The translations under genes were made by a program, and so were the position numbers. The notes under the pieces were generated by a model, which saw only the letters and a program-made list of their open reading frames with translations, was not told the DNA's origin and did no database searches. Positions 9,972 through 18,502 of a stretch of DNA of 34,654 bases are shown here, one piece after another. The DNA lies in contig CAYSDI010000033.1 of NCBI GenBank assembly GCA_964429745.1, positions 1-34,654 on the forward strand, read 5' to 3'. Source of the stretch: WGOA01 sp964429745. Its GTDB lineage: Bacteria > Bacteroidota > Bacteroidia > Chitinophagales > BACL12. Numbering within the stretch: the first letter of the stretch is position 1; the number at the start of each line of letters is the position of its first letter.

Positions 9972-10732
9972 AAAGCGAGCTACACGCCGCTTCTCCTGCG
10001 GCTCTGGCTCGTGAAACTGTGCACTGGGCAACTATGGGCAGGCTCCGCTATGCCGAGGCTTGGGCTTTGCAGGAGCGACTTTTTGCCTTATCGGTTGCCG
10101 CCAAGCTGGAGCGCCGCGCCTTGAACCTGTCCAGCCAACAGGGCAACCACTACTTGTTGTTGGGCGATCATCCGGAGGTGTTCACCCTGGGCCGAAATGG
10201 GGCCGAAGCGAACCTGCTCATTTCGCCCGAAAAACTGGCCGCTGAAGGCATTGACTTTTTTCGCATTAACCGAGGCGGCGATATCACTTTTCACGGCCCG
10301 GGCCAATTGGTGGGTTATCCCATTCTGGACCTGGGTTGCCTGTTCACTGACATCGGGCGCTACCTGCGGCTTATTGAGGAATGCGTCATCCGGGTTCTGG
10401 ACCAATACGGGTTGAAGGGGGAAAGGCTGCCCGGCGCGACCGGCGTCTGGCTGGACCCGGACAACCCGTTTCGCGCCCGTAAGATCTGCGCCATCGGTAT
10501 CCGCGCCAGCCGTTGGGTGACCATGCACGGTTTTGCTCTCAACGTCAACACTGATTTAGACCGCTTCCGGCTCATTGTTCCGTGTGGCATCACTGACAAA
10601 GCGGTTACTTCGCTGCAAGCGGAGCTGGGTCACCCGGTGCCATTTGAAGAGGTACGGGAGCGATGGCTGGAGGTCTTTTCCGCTCTTTTTGAGGTGAATC
10701 TAACCCATAATCAAGAAATTTTAAATCATTGA
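9953..10732 (+). CDS. lipB: Octanoyl-ACP:protein octanoyltransferase
   Basis: Transfers octanoyl from acyl carrier protein to lipoyl domains of 2-oxoacid dehydrogenases and GcvH; LipA then inserts sulfur. The 259 residues contain RINRGGDITFHGPGQLVGYP, the catalytic lysine in RARKICAIGI (Lys177) and the catalytic cysteine in IVPCGITDKAVTSL (Cys211). The annotated ATG overlaps the isomerase gene by 19 nt; a GTG at 9968 forms a GTGA overlap with the isomerase stop and would also fit, as the conserved part begins near residue 28 (GRLRYAEAWALQE). Coupled translation with the isomerase is likely. It ends before an AT-rich 37-bp gap. lipA is not in the window. Confidence 0.96.
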   Translation: MGAEFVKSELHAASPAALARETVHWATMGRLRYAEAWALQERLFALSVAAKLERRALNLSSQQGNHYLLLGDHPEVFTLGRNGAEANLLISPEKLAAEGIDFFRINRGGDITFHGPGQLVGYPILDLGCLFTDIGRYLRLIEECVIRVLDQYGLKGERLPGATGVWLDPDNPFRARKICAIGIRASRWVTMHGFALNVNTDLDRFRLIVPCGITDKAVTSLQAELGHPVPFEEVRERWLEVFSALFEVNLTHNQEILNH

Positions 10733-10769
10733 AGGCCATTGACTTAAGTGGTTTAAATTAATTAGTTAG

Positions 10770-12044
10770 TTGAAGTCAAAGAAACACCTCACGAAAGCGG
10801 AGCAGACCGCAAAGACAACAGCCATCAAAACGGCCGCCGCTACTGAAAAAGCAGAAACTCCCCTTCGCTTTGAAGAGCTGGTCTTTGCCGTGGACCCCGG
10901 CCAGGAACCCATGCGCATCGATCTGTTTCTGACCGGGCGGGTGGAAAAAATCAGCCGAAGTCGCATTCGCCAGGTGGCGGATGCCGGCCTTTTGCTGGTC
11001 AATGACCAGCCTGTTAAAGTCAATTACAAGGTCAAGCCCGGCGATCGTGTGGTGCTCTCTATGCCCCGTTTTCACGAGGAAGGGCCGATGCAGGCTGAGC
11101 CGATGGCCCTGGACATCCTTTTCGAAGATGAAGACCTGCTCGTGCTCAACAAGCCGGCTGGACTGGTGGTGCATCCCGGCTCGGGCAATTACCAGGGCAC
11201 GTTGGTGCACGGCTTGCTACACCATTTTCCGGGCGTTTCGGCCGAAGAAATGGACCCGGAGCGGCTGGGTCTGGTGCATCGGTTGGACAAGGACACCAGC
11301 GGTTTGATGGTGGTGGCCAAGCGGCTTTACGCCGCTGAATCGCTGTCGCGTCAATTCGCCGAACGGACTACCGAGCGCTTGTACGAGGCCCTCTGCTGGG
11401 GCGAGTTTGAGGGTTCCGGGGGAACAGTGACCGGTAACATCGGGCGACACCTGAGGCAACGCTTATTGTTTACGGTGCTTCCCGAGGGGGAGGGGGGCAA
11501 ACATGCCGTAACCCACTATACGGTCTTGGAGAACCTGGGTTATGTTTGCCGCGTCGCGCTCAAGTTGGAAACGGGTCGCACCCATCAGATCAGGGTACAC
11601 ATGCAACACATTGGCCATCCAGTGTTTGGCGACCCGATGTACGGGGGCAATCGCATCGTCAAAGGCACCGTGTTCACCAAGTACAAACGCTTTGTCGAAA
11701 ATTGCTTTGCGCTCATGCCGCGACAAACGCTCCACGCGCGGGTGCTCGGCTTTACCCACCCTAAAACCGGAGAGCGGCTTCGCTTTGAAGCCGATCCACC
11801 TGCTGACCACCTGGAATTGATCCAACGCTGGCGCCGGTATGCCGGAGCCCTGGGACTGGATACTAGCCAAGAGTTTGCCGACCGTGATCTGACGGACCAG
11901 CCGGGCAGCGATGCAGCCGCTGGATCACCCAAGGTGGGAGGAAAAGGAGTTCCGGAGCTCCAGTTGCAGGACGATTATGATCCTGCACTGGATGTCGATT
12001 TGCTTCTGGAAGAGGATGAACTGGACGAAGACATAGACCAATAA
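10770..12044 (+). CDS. RluA/RluD-family 23S rRNA pseudouridine synthase
   Basis: Converts specific uridines to pseudouridine, probably in 23S rRNA. Layout: a basic, Lys/Ala/Thr-rich leader (1-35), an S4 RNA-binding domain (RIDLFLTGRVEKISRSRIRQ to KPGDRVVL, about 50-105), then the catalytic domain with VLNKPAGLVVHPG and LVHRLDKDTSGLMVVAK (catalytic Asp173). RTHQIRVHMQHIGHPVFGDP completes the family pattern. The last 60 residues are an unusual acidic extension (DDYDPALDVDLL, LEEDELDEDIDQ), making it longer than the typical ~325. The first codon is TTG (MKSKKHLTK); no in-frame ATG lies nearby. The neighbouring genes are on the same strand, so it may be co-transcribed with lipB. Confidence 0.93.
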   Translation: MKSKKHLTKAEQTAKTTAIKTAAATEKAETPLRFEELVFAVDPGQEPMRIDLFLTGRVEKISRSRIRQVADAGLLLVNDQPVKVNYKVKPGDRVVLSMPRFHEEGPMQAEPMALDILFEDEDLLVLNKPAGLVVHPGSGNYQGTLVHGLLHHFPGVSAEEMDPERLGLVHRLDKDTSGLMVVAKRLYAAESLSRQFAERTTERLYEALCWGEFEGSGGTVTGNIGRHLRQRLLFTVLPEGEGGKHAVTHYTVLENLGYVCRVALKLETGRTHQIRVHMQHIGHPVFGDPMYGGNRIVKGTVFTKYKRFVENCFALMPRQTLHARVLGFTHPKTGERLRFEADPPADHLELIQRWRRYAGALGLDTSQEFADRDLTDQPGSDAAAGSPKVGGKGVPELQLQDDYDPALDVDLLLEEDELDEDIDQ

Positions 12045-12141
12045 CCAGCCTTCCTTGGGACCGCCGAACTAAATCGGTAAATTCGTCGTTCAATTTCTTG
12101 GCTGTTTCCTCTACCACTTCGTCTTTTCTACCCCCTTTTTC

Positions 12142-13440
12142 ATGAAAACCTGGACAAATCTCTTTCGCTCTGTTTTGCCGCTTTGGCTCTTGGCTGGTGG
12201 CAGTTTTATTGCCCTGGCACAGGAAAGCACCCACGACCACAATCGCTGCGGGCAACAACCCGCGCTCGAGCAATTGTATAAGCGCCATCCCGAAAACCTC
12301 ATTTCAGTGCAAGCCGCCGAGCAGATGGTTCAAGACTACGTGCGCCAAAACGCTGGCAACCTCAGGGTCCAGGAGGACATCATTTACATCCCGGTAGTGG
12401 TGCACGTGGTGTGGAAATCAGCCATTCAAGATATTTCCGAGGCACAGATTCAATCGCAGATTGAAGTGCTCAACGAGGACTACGCCATGACCAACCTGGA
12501 CCGGGCAAGCTTGCGCAGTTCCTTTAACAGTCTTGCCACAAACACCCAAATTCAATTCTGCCTGGCCGAAACTGACCCCGATGGCAACTTTACCACCGGA
12601 ATCATTCGCAAGCAAACCGGCAAAGCCAGTTTCAACGACACGGATACAGCAGGGTGGGATGGCGTCAAGGATTCCAATTACGGGGGTTCAGACCCCTGGC
12701 CCCGCGCGCAATACCTGAACATGTGGGTCTGCAACCTGGATCCTACGGCAGGGGTACTAGGCTACGCTTATCCTCCCGGGGTTGGCGGGTCGCTTGATGG
12801 CGTTGTCATGAATTACCGCTATTTCGGTCGCGAAGGGGTGGTGGTTCCGCCTTACAACCGCGGCCGGACAACAACGCACGAAGTCGGTCATTGGCTGGGC
12901 TTGCGCCACATCTGGGGCGATGGAGGTTGCGGTGTGGATGATGGCATTAGCGATACACCCACCGCTAGCGGCCCTTATTTCGGTTGTCCTTCCTCTACTG
13001 CAACAACCTGTGGTTCGTTGGATCTCTGGGAAAATTACATGGATTACACGGACGATCGCTGCATGGTCATGTTCACCGAAGGCCAAGGCGTGGCCATGCG
13101 CAACATACTCAATACCGTGCGTTCCAGCATTCCGGTTTCGCCCAAATGTTATTTTAATACAGGCGTTGAGGCTCCAGCTTCGGCCCTTGCCAACGGCCTC
13201 CAACTGTTTCCCAACCCAGTAACCGGCAACGCTCTCCAATTGGTCTTGAACCAAGCCACAACAACGGAAGGCATGTTGCAGATTTTTGATGCCACCGGCC
13301 GTCAAATGTGGAACCAATTACAACCCGCTGGACTGCAACAGGTTACGGTACAATTGCCCAACTTACCCAATGGGTTTTACCTGATTCAATGGTCGGGTAG
13401 CGACGCAGAAATGACGCAGCGTTTCGCTGTGGCAAATTAA
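12142..13440 (+). CDS. Secreted M43-family (cytophagalysin-like) zinc metalloprotease with T9SS domain
   Basis: Predicted extracellular protease. A signal peptide (residues 1-27, ending GGSFIALAQ) is followed by a propeptide-like region, then the pappalysin/cytophagalysin catalytic domain with IPVVVHVVW, the zinc motif HEVGHWLGLRH (His246, Glu247, His250, His256) and the Met-turn ENYMDYTDDRCMVMF. The C-terminal 80 residues (LFPNPVTGNALQ, LQIFDATGRQMW, LPNGFYLIQW) form a type A T9SS sorting domain, so the protein should pass the outer membrane and be anchored or released. 432 residues is normal for the family. It stands alone in a 97-bp upstream gap with no clear -7 box, and is followed by a strong hairpin terminator. 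Confidence 0.93.
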   Translation: MKTWTNLFRSVLPLWLLAGGSFIALAQESTHDHNRCGQQPALEQLYKRHPENLISVQAAEQMVQDYVRQNAGNLRVQEDIIYIPVVVHVVWKSAIQDISEAQIQSQIEVLNEDYAMTNLDRASLRSSFNSLATNTQIQFCLAETDPDGNFTTGIIRKQTGKASFNDTDTAGWDGVKDSNYGGSDPWPRAQYLNMWVCNLDPTAGVLGYAYPPGVGGSLDGVVMNYRYFGREGVVVPPYNRGRTTTHEVGHWLGLRHIWGDGGCGVDDGISDTPTASGPYFGCPSSTATTCGSLDLWENYMDYTDDRCMVMFTEGQGVAMRNILNTVRSSIPVSPKCYFNTGVEAPASALANGLQLFPNPVTGNALQLVLNQATTTEGMLQIFDATGRQMWNQLQPAGLQQVTVQLPNLPNGFYLIQWSGSDAEMTQRFAVAN

Positions 13441-13495
13441 CATCCAAGTGCCTAGAAATGAACACTTTGTGTGCATTGTAAGGTCTTTGAAGCTT

Positions 13496-13528
13496 GAAAA
13501 GAGCCGGGAAATTTTCTCGGCTCTTTTC
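13496..13528 (+). terminator. Rho-independent terminator after the M43 protease
   Basis: An 11-bp perfect stem GAAAAGAGCCG/CGGCTCTTTTC with an 11-nt loop, followed by a T-rich run (CATTTTATT). The A-rich 5' flank means it could also act from the other strand. Confidence 0.8.
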
Positions 13529-13565
13529 ATTTTATTCCTGATCTTGCTTCAAACTGGAAATTGCC

Positions 13566-14558
13566 ATGAAAACAAGTATACAAATTGCAGCGCTGTTTGC
13601 TTTTGGGGTGGGATTCACCTGCTCTACCCAGGCTCAGGTGTGCGATCCTGGTACAGCCCCTCAGAACCTTGCAGCAACGTACACTACTGGGGTAGGCGTT
13701 CAATTAGAATGGGATGTAGTGCCAGGTAGCGTAGGCGTTCAGCTCCGCATTGATCTTCCCTCAGGCTCAGTCTTAAACCGCCGCATTGTAGGTTTTGAGC
13801 GCGACCAATTCACCGTTCCGGATGGGTTGCTAAGCCCGGGCAACTACACGGTTCGCGTTCAAGCCGCCTGCAGCACAGTACCTCCATACAGCGTTACGCC
13901 CATTTCAGACCCTGCCAGCTTTGCTAAAGGAACGCCAGGATGTCCGGCTACGGTCACGGACATTGACGGGAATGTCTACACGACAGTTTCCATCGGTTCG
14001 CAATGCTGGATGCAGGAAAACCTTGCCACGGAAACCTACAACAACGGCGACCCCATTCCAGGAAACCTGGATGCCGCTACCTGGACCAGCACCACCAGCG
14101 GTGCACAAGCCGTTCACAGCGGAGTGGCCGCGAACAAAGCCATCTATGGCTTGCTTTACAATTGGTATGCCGCCAACGATGCCCGCGGTCTTTGCCCGAC
14201 AGGTTGGCACGTGCCAACGGATGGCGAGTGGACTACCCTGACTACAGGATTAGGTGGCACTGCCATTGCCGGTGGGAGCATGAAGCAAACAGGCACCACA
14301 TCTTCCGGAACGGGCCTTTGGTTCGCGCCCAATACCGGGGCTACGAATTCAAGCGGATTTACCGGACTTCCAGCAGGCACGCGAGATTTCACCGGTACGT
14401 CCTATTCTTCGTTGAGCCTGAACTGCGATTGGTGGACGTCCACAAAAATTGGCGGCAGCAGTCCGTACTACCGTCAGGTTTATTACAACAACACCACTGT
14501 GGGACGTTTTTTACTCCTGGAAACGTACGGCCTTTCGGTGCGCTGCCTGAAGGATTAA
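13566..14558 (+). CDS. Secreted FISUMP-domain protein
   Basis: 330 residues with a signal peptide (1-24, ending FTCSTQAQ). The N-terminal 110 residues look like a fibronectin-type beta domain (PQNLAATYTTGVGVQLEWD). From residue 120 on it carries the Fibrobacter succinogenes major paralogous (FISUMP) domain: VTDIDGNVYTTVSIGSQCWM, NGDPIPGNLD, YNWYAANDARGLCPTGWHVP and a C-terminal LSVRCLKD, with paired Cys that could form disulfides. FISUMP domains are lectin-fold-like and of unknown role on bacterial surfaces. No T9SS tail is evident, so export ends in the periplasm or outer membrane by another route. The gene lies between two hairpin terminators and looks like a one-gene unit. Confidence 0.85.
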   Translation: MKTSIQIAALFAFGVGFTCSTQAQVCDPGTAPQNLAATYTTGVGVQLEWDVVPGSVGVQLRIDLPSGSVLNRRIVGFERDQFTVPDGLLSPGNYTVRVQAACSTVPPYSVTPISDPASFAKGTPGCPATVTDIDGNVYTTVSIGSQCWMQENLATETYNNGDPIPGNLDAATWTSTTSGAQAVHSGVAANKAIYGLLYNWYAANDARGLCPTGWHVPTDGEWTTLTTGLGGTAIAGGSMKQTGTTSSGTGLWFAPNTGATNSSGFTGLPAGTRDFTGTSYSSLSLNCDWWTSTKIGGSSPYYRQVYYNNTTVGRFLLLETYGLSVRCLKD

Positions 14559-14587
14559 AAGCCCATTACGAGCCTCTACTTCATTTA

Positions 14588-14625
14588 AACCCGGTTCAGC
14601 GCTTAAGTTGAGCCGGGTTTTTTCG
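14588..14625 (+). terminator. Rho-independent terminator after the FISUMP gene
   Basis: Stem AACCCGGTTCA/TGAGCCGGGTT (11 bp with one G-T pair, loop of 10 nt) runs into a T tract (TTTTTTCG). Confidence 0.85.
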
Positions 14626-14795
14626 TCAAGATTATTCCTTAATTCTTCTGAATGGATGCTTTATAGTATTAAATTCAAGCATGGTCGATAAAATTTCGCG
14701 AACAGATAAATATTTCCACTTTGCAGCGCTGGTGGCATGTCTGTTCTGTGGGCAAATGCTTTAAAGGGTGCTTCCACCCCCTTCCGGTTCAACCG

Positions 14796-14803
14796 TATCT
14801 TTG
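14796..14803 (+). promoter_or_regulatory. -7 box TATCTTTG for the mqn operon
   Basis: Perfect TAnnTTTG match 19 bases before the mqnE ATG, giving a short leader of about 13 nt. The upstream 170 bp after the FISUMP terminator shows no other feature I can support. Confidence 0.6.
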
Positions 14804-14822
14804 CCTGGATTGTTAACCTGGC

Positions 14823-16028
14823 ATGACCATGTTTGAACCCGCTAACCTGGACAACCTGCTCGATTTCGGGCTGGAAAGCCCTGAACTGGAGCGCATTGCC
14901 CGAAAAGTGCAGCGCACAGAACGCCTCAACGCGCAAGAAGGCCTGTTTCTGTTTCAAAAAGCCGACCTCGGTTTGTTGGGCGCCATGGCCAATACTGTGC
15001 GCGAGCGCCTGCACGGCAACGTCACGTACTTCAACCGGAATTTCCACATTGAGCCCACCAACCTTTGCGTCTTTGACTGCAAGTTTTGTTCCTATTCGCG
15101 CCTGATCAAGCAGAAGGACGAAGGTTGGATCATGGACAAAGACCAAATCCTGCACATTGTTCGACGCTACGAAGGCCAGCCAGTTACCGAGGTGCATATC
15201 GTCGGTGGGGTATTGCCACAGATGAATTTGGCCTGGTTCGGAGAGGTGCTCGAAGGCATCAAAGCCCTTCGACCTGACTTGCACATCAAGGGCTTCACTG
15301 CTGTGGAACTCGAATACATGTTTCGCAAGGCCAAGGTGAGCATTGAAGACGGGCTGCGTTTCCTTATGTCGAAGGGCCTCGGTTCGCTGCCCGGCGGCGG
15401 TGCCGAAATCTTTGACGAAGCGGTTCGCGCTGAAATTTGCGCCGACAAGTGCAACACGGCTACCTGGCTGGAAATTCACGAAACGGCCCACAAACTGGGC
15501 ATGAAGACCAACGCCACCATGCTGTACGGGCATGTGGAGGAACACCGCCACCGAATCGACCACATGGACCGCCTGCGCGCGCTCCAAGACCGGACCGGCG
15601 GCTTCAACACCTTCATCCCGCTTAAGTTCCGCAACCAGGGCAACCAAATGAGCCATGTGCCGGAAACTACACTCATCGAGGACCTCAAGACCTACGCCGT
15701 GGCGCGCGTTTACCTGGACAACATCCCGCACCTCAAGGCCTATTGGCCGATGTTGGGCCGCGAATCCGCGCAACTGACACAAGCCTTCGGCGTCAATGAC
15801 CTGGACGGTACCATTGACGACAGCACCAAAATTTACTCCATGGCCGGCTCAGAGGAGCAGAACCCTTCGTTGAGCACCGAAGAGCTGGTGGAATTGATTC
15901 GCGCCGTTGGGCGACGGCCGGTGGAACGCGACACGCTTTACCGCACCATCCGGGATTACTCCGACGATCTGTTGGAAGTAAACGCGAGTGCCCCCTCGAA
16001 CCCATCGGTCCAAACTACTGGCGCCTGA
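14823..16028 (+). CDS. mqnE: Aminofutalosine synthase (radical SAM)
   Basis: Second step of the futalosine route to menaquinone: joins 3-[(1-carboxyvinyl)oxy]benzoate with an adenosyl radical from SAM to give aminofutalosine. The 401 residues carry the radical-SAM cluster motif Cx3Cx2C in the block NLCVFDCKFCSYSR, then TEVHIVGGVLPQMNL, GGGAEIFDEAVR and TNATMLYGHVEEHRHR. This pattern separates MqnE from MqnC and CofH relatives reasonably well; presence of mqnA two genes on supports it. The start is ATG 14823 (MTMFEPAN), although the ATG six bases later is also possible. The stop overlaps the next start (TGATG), so all three genes of the unit are translationally coupled. Confidence 0.93.
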   Translation: MTMFEPANLDNLLDFGLESPELERIARKVQRTERLNAQEGLFLFQKADLGLLGAMANTVRERLHGNVTYFNRNFHIEPTNLCVFDCKFCSYSRLIKQKDEGWIMDKDQILHIVRRYEGQPVTEVHIVGGVLPQMNLAWFGEVLEGIKALRPDLHIKGFTAVELEYMFRKAKVSIEDGLRFLMSKGLGSLPGGGAEIFDEAVRAEICADKCNTATWLEIHETAHKLGMKTNATMLYGHVEEHRHRIDHMDRLRALQDRTGGFNTFIPLKFRNQGNQMSHVPETTLIEDLKTYAVARVYLDNIPHLKAYWPMLGRESAQLTQAFGVNDLDGTIDDSTKIYSMAGSEEQNPSLSTEELVELIRAVGRRPVERDTLYRTIRDYSDDLLEVNASAPSNPSVQTTGA

Positions 16029-16720
16029 TGGCTAACTCCAAAATGCCGGTTGAAGCCAGTTCCGATCACGAGCATACAATAGGAGATACCGATGTTGCCC
16101 GGGATTTTTACCTGGTCCGGCACGGTGAAACCGACTACAACCGCAAGCGCATCGTGCAAGGCCGCGGTGTCAACGCGCCGCTGAATGCAAAGGGACAGGA
16201 ACAAAGCCGGCTTTTTCACCAGGCCTATGCTCCCGTAGACTTTGAGCATGTTTTTGTTTCGTCGCTGCTCCGCACGCAGCAAACAGCAGCGCCGTTCATT
16301 GACCAGGGCATAAGCTGGTCTGCGCATCCGGAGTTGGACGAAATTGACTGGGGGCACCGCGAGGGCAAGAAGGCCGATGCAGCCATGCGCCAGGAATACG
16401 CGCAGGTGCTGCAAGGCTGGACACGCGGTGCCTTGGACGTGGCCATTCCGGGAGGCGAAACACCGCTTGATGTTCAGCAGCGCATGGTTGTTTTTTTAGA
16501 CCATTGGAAAGCCCAGGCGCATGCGCGCAGTTTGGTGGTTTGCCATGGACGGGCCATGCGGGTGCTGCTTTGTGTGCTGCTGGAACGCCCCTTGGAGCAC
16601 ATGGAGCATTTTGAGCACGGCAACCTCGGTCTGTACCACCTTCGCTACCAGAGCGGAACTTTTTCTATGTTGCTGAGAAACTCTGACCGACACCTTCGCG
16701 CCAGCGCCAACCATGAATAA
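16028..16720 (+). CDS. Histidine phosphatase family protein
   Basis: 230 residues of the phosphoglycerate-mutase-like histidine phosphatase superfamily: YLVRHGETDYNRKRIVQG (nucleophile His32), VFVSSLLRTQQTAAPF, ELDEIDWGHREGKK and the second His in VVCHGRAMRVLL. Substrate unknown; family members act on sugar phosphates, alpha-ribazole phosphate or other small phosphoesters. It sits between mqnE and mqnA with a 1-nt overlap upstream and an 8-nt overlap downstream, so it is expressed with menaquinone enzymes. No known futalosine step uses a phosphatase, so a link to that pathway is only guilt by association. The first 25 residues precede the conserved domain. Confidence 0.9.
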   Translation: MANSKMPVEASSDHEHTIGDTDVARDFYLVRHGETDYNRKRIVQGRGVNAPLNAKGQEQSRLFHQAYAPVDFEHVFVSSLLRTQQTAAPFIDQGISWSAHPELDEIDWGHREGKKADAAMRQEYAQVLQGWTRGALDVAIPGGETPLDVQQRMVVFLDHWKAQAHARSLVVCHGRAMRVLLCVLLERPLEHMEHFEHGNLGLYHLRYQSGTFSMLLRNSDRHLRASANHE

Positions 16721-17537
16721 GATCAAACTCAGTGCGGTTTCCTACCACAACACCCGCCCCTTTCTTTTCGGGCTCAGGCGCTCCACGCTCGCTCAAAAGT
16801 TGGACATCCAACTAGACATTCCTTCTGAAGGTGCGCGAAAACTCCGCCAAGGCGAAGTGAGTTTGGCTTTGGTACCGGTTGGCGTGCTTCACAGCGTCCC
16901 GCAGGCGCGGATCATTGCGGATTGGGGTATTGGATGCGATGGACCTGTCAGAACCGTTTGTCTGTATGCCGAAAAGCCGCTCGAAGCATTGCAACAGATC
17001 TGGATGGATTACCACTCGGTCACTTCGGTCCGGCTGCTGACGCTGCTGTTGCGCGATTACTGGAAGTTGAACCCAGAACTGGTGCCCGCTTCGCCGGGTT
17101 TTCGCGACAAGATAGGCGGCACAACAGGCGGACTTGTCATCGGCGACCGTGCCATCGGACTTGAGCATAAGTTTAAATATGTTTACGATTTAGGCCAGGC
17201 CTGGAAAGACTGGACCGGTCTGCCTTTCGTTTTTGCGGTTTGGGCTAGCACAGAAACGCTGGATCCAGCATTTGCTCAAGCGTTTCAATTGGCCCTGGCG
17301 GACGGTGTAGCGCATTTGCCCGAAGTAGCCGCCCTAACCGAAGCTCAAAACCCGGACTTCGCCGCTCGCAATTCCGGATTCAGTTTGTTGGATTATTTCC
17401 AACATAACATAAGTTATAATATGGACGCAGCCAAGCGCGAAGGTCTTGGACGTTTTTTGGAAAAAATTGGCCACCGACCCGCGCGGTGGGAAACGATAAC
17501 ATCACTTGCCGAGCACACCCAAAACGGACTGGATTAA
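16713..17537 (+). CDS. mqnA: Chorismate dehydratase (menaquinone biosynthesis)
   Basis: First step of the futalosine pathway: dehydrates chorismate to 3-[(1-carboxyvinyl)oxy]benzoate. The 274-residue periplasmic-binding-like fold shows the N-terminal VSYHNTRPFLFGL, the ligand loop EGARKLRQGEVSLALVPVG, the block TSVRLLTLLLRDY and GGLVIGDRAIG. Length and order match MqnA/YcaB-type proteins of Bacteroidota. Starts at an ATG inside the phosphatase gene (8-nt overlap). Its 3' end overlaps the convergent nucleoside phosphorylase gene by 36 bp. MqnB, MqnC and MqnD are not in this window. Confidence 0.92.
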   Translation: MNKIKLSAVSYHNTRPFLFGLRRSTLAQKLDIQLDIPSEGARKLRQGEVSLALVPVGVLHSVPQARIIADWGIGCDGPVRTVCLYAEKPLEALQQIWMDYHSVTSVRLLTLLLRDYWKLNPELVPASPGFRDKIGGTTGGLVIGDRAIGLEHKFKYVYDLGQAWKDWTGLPFVFAVWASTETLDPAFAQAFQLALADGVAHLPEVAALTEAQNPDFAARNSGFSLLDYFQHNISYNMDAAKREGLGRFLEKIGHRPARWETITSLAEHTQNGLD

Positions 17538-18470
17538 TCCCTCCACAGCTGCGGCCGGATCCGGTGCAAATTCCCCCGTGATGCGATTGGCTAAAATGAC
17601 GTTTAACGACAAACACCGATGCCCCAGCAAGGCGCCAAGCCCGTAGATGGCTGCGGTTTCCATCTCAAAGTTGGTGACCCGATGGGCACCAAAGCGCAAG
17701 CGACCCAAGCGTTGAGGCAAGTCGGGAAGCACCGGCTCCAGCCGCAACCGGCGACCCTGCGGTCCATAAAAGCCCGGACAAGTGGCCGTAATGCCGCGCA
17801 CATACTCCGGTCCAAATTGGGCAAGAAGCCCAGCGTCAGCTGCGCAGAGGTAGGGTCTCAGGGGAAAATGGTCCAGTTCTCCGGGCCAGGGCAGGGGCAG
17901 ATCAGCACCCGATGAAGCCGGTGCGCCGGCTTGAAGACCCGATAGCGGGTCCAGAACTGGCGCGATAGCGTGATCCAAAGCAGGTTTTCTTGCTTCCGCA
18001 ACGGGCCCCCACTGCACCAGATGCGCAGGCGCCCGGTAAAAGTCCAGCAAGCCATCCAGACCAAGCCCATGGCTGGACACCACCAGCGATCCAACCGGTA
18101 CATCTTGCTGGAGGCTGCCCGATGTACCCAGGCGGACAATGGTCAGCGACCGAGTATGGTCAAGGGGTTGACGGGTAGCGAGATTGATGTTTACCAGGGC
18201 GTCCAGTTCGTTCAGGGCAATGTCAATGTTGTCCGTGCCGATGCCTGTGGAAAGTACGGTGACACGTTGTGCTCCGAGCCATCCGGTGCAGCTCCGGAAC
18301 TCGCGCTTTTCCCGTTCCGATTGCACCGAATCAAAATGCCTGGCCACTTTGGGCACCCGGCCGGGATCTCCGACTGTCAGCACAAGATCGGCCACGTCCT
18401 CTGGCCGCATGGCCAAATGGTAGATGCTGCCGTCGGCATTGAGGACCAGTTCAGAGGCGGGTATGGGCAT
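17502..18470 (-). CDS. Nucleoside phosphorylase (uridine phosphorylase-like)
   Basis: 322 residues of the PNP/UDP family. Seen: the phosphate-binding LTVGDPGRVPKVA, VLSTGIGTDNIDIALNELDAL, IVRLGTSGSLQQDVPVGSL and the ribose-binding NFEMETAAIYGLGALLGHR. This is closest in pattern to uridine phosphorylase-like enzymes of Bacteroidota, which cleave nucleosides with phosphate. Futalosine hydrolase (MqnB) belongs to the same superfamily but is shorter; the head-on neighbour mqnA makes a futalosine-related role worth testing, though salvage is the safer call. ATG start four bases after a TAacTTTG box. The gene's 3' end lies inside mqnA. Confidence 0.88.
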   Translation of the reverse strand: MPIPASELVLNADGSIYHLAMRPEDVADLVLTVGDPGRVPKVARHFDSVQSEREKREFRSCTGWLGAQRVTVLSTGIGTDNIDIALNELDALVNINLATRQPLDHTRSLTIVRLGTSGSLQQDVPVGSLVVSSHGLGLDGLLDFYRAPAHLVQWGPVAEARKPALDHAIAPVLDPLSGLQAGAPASSGADLPLPWPGELDHFPLRPYLCAADAGLLAQFGPEYVRGITATCPGFYGPQGRRLRLEPVLPDLPQRLGRLRFGAHRVTNFEMETAAIYGLGALLGHRCLSLNVILANRITGEFAPDPAAAVEGLIQSVLGVLGK

Positions 18471-18474
18471 GGCG

Positions 18475-18482
18475 CAAAGTTA
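18475..18482 (-). promoter_or_regulatory. -7 box TAACTTTG for the nucleoside phosphorylase
   Basis: Perfect TAnnTTTG on the minus strand; the ATG at 18470 follows after CGCC, so the mRNA would be leaderless or nearly so. Confidence 0.6.
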
Positions 18483-18502
18483 GGGTACCCAGTCGGGAGG
18501 CC

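Noticed and set aside
13460..13530. A possible small RNA: CACTTTG box followed by a hairpin and T tract
   Set aside because: The box misses the TA and the hairpin is explained as the terminator of the M43 protease gene.
14661..15782. A 373-codon open frame on the minus strand over mqnE
   Set aside because: It lies antisense to a clearly conserved radical-SAM gene, has no recognisable domain, and antisense frames are often open in this codon usage.
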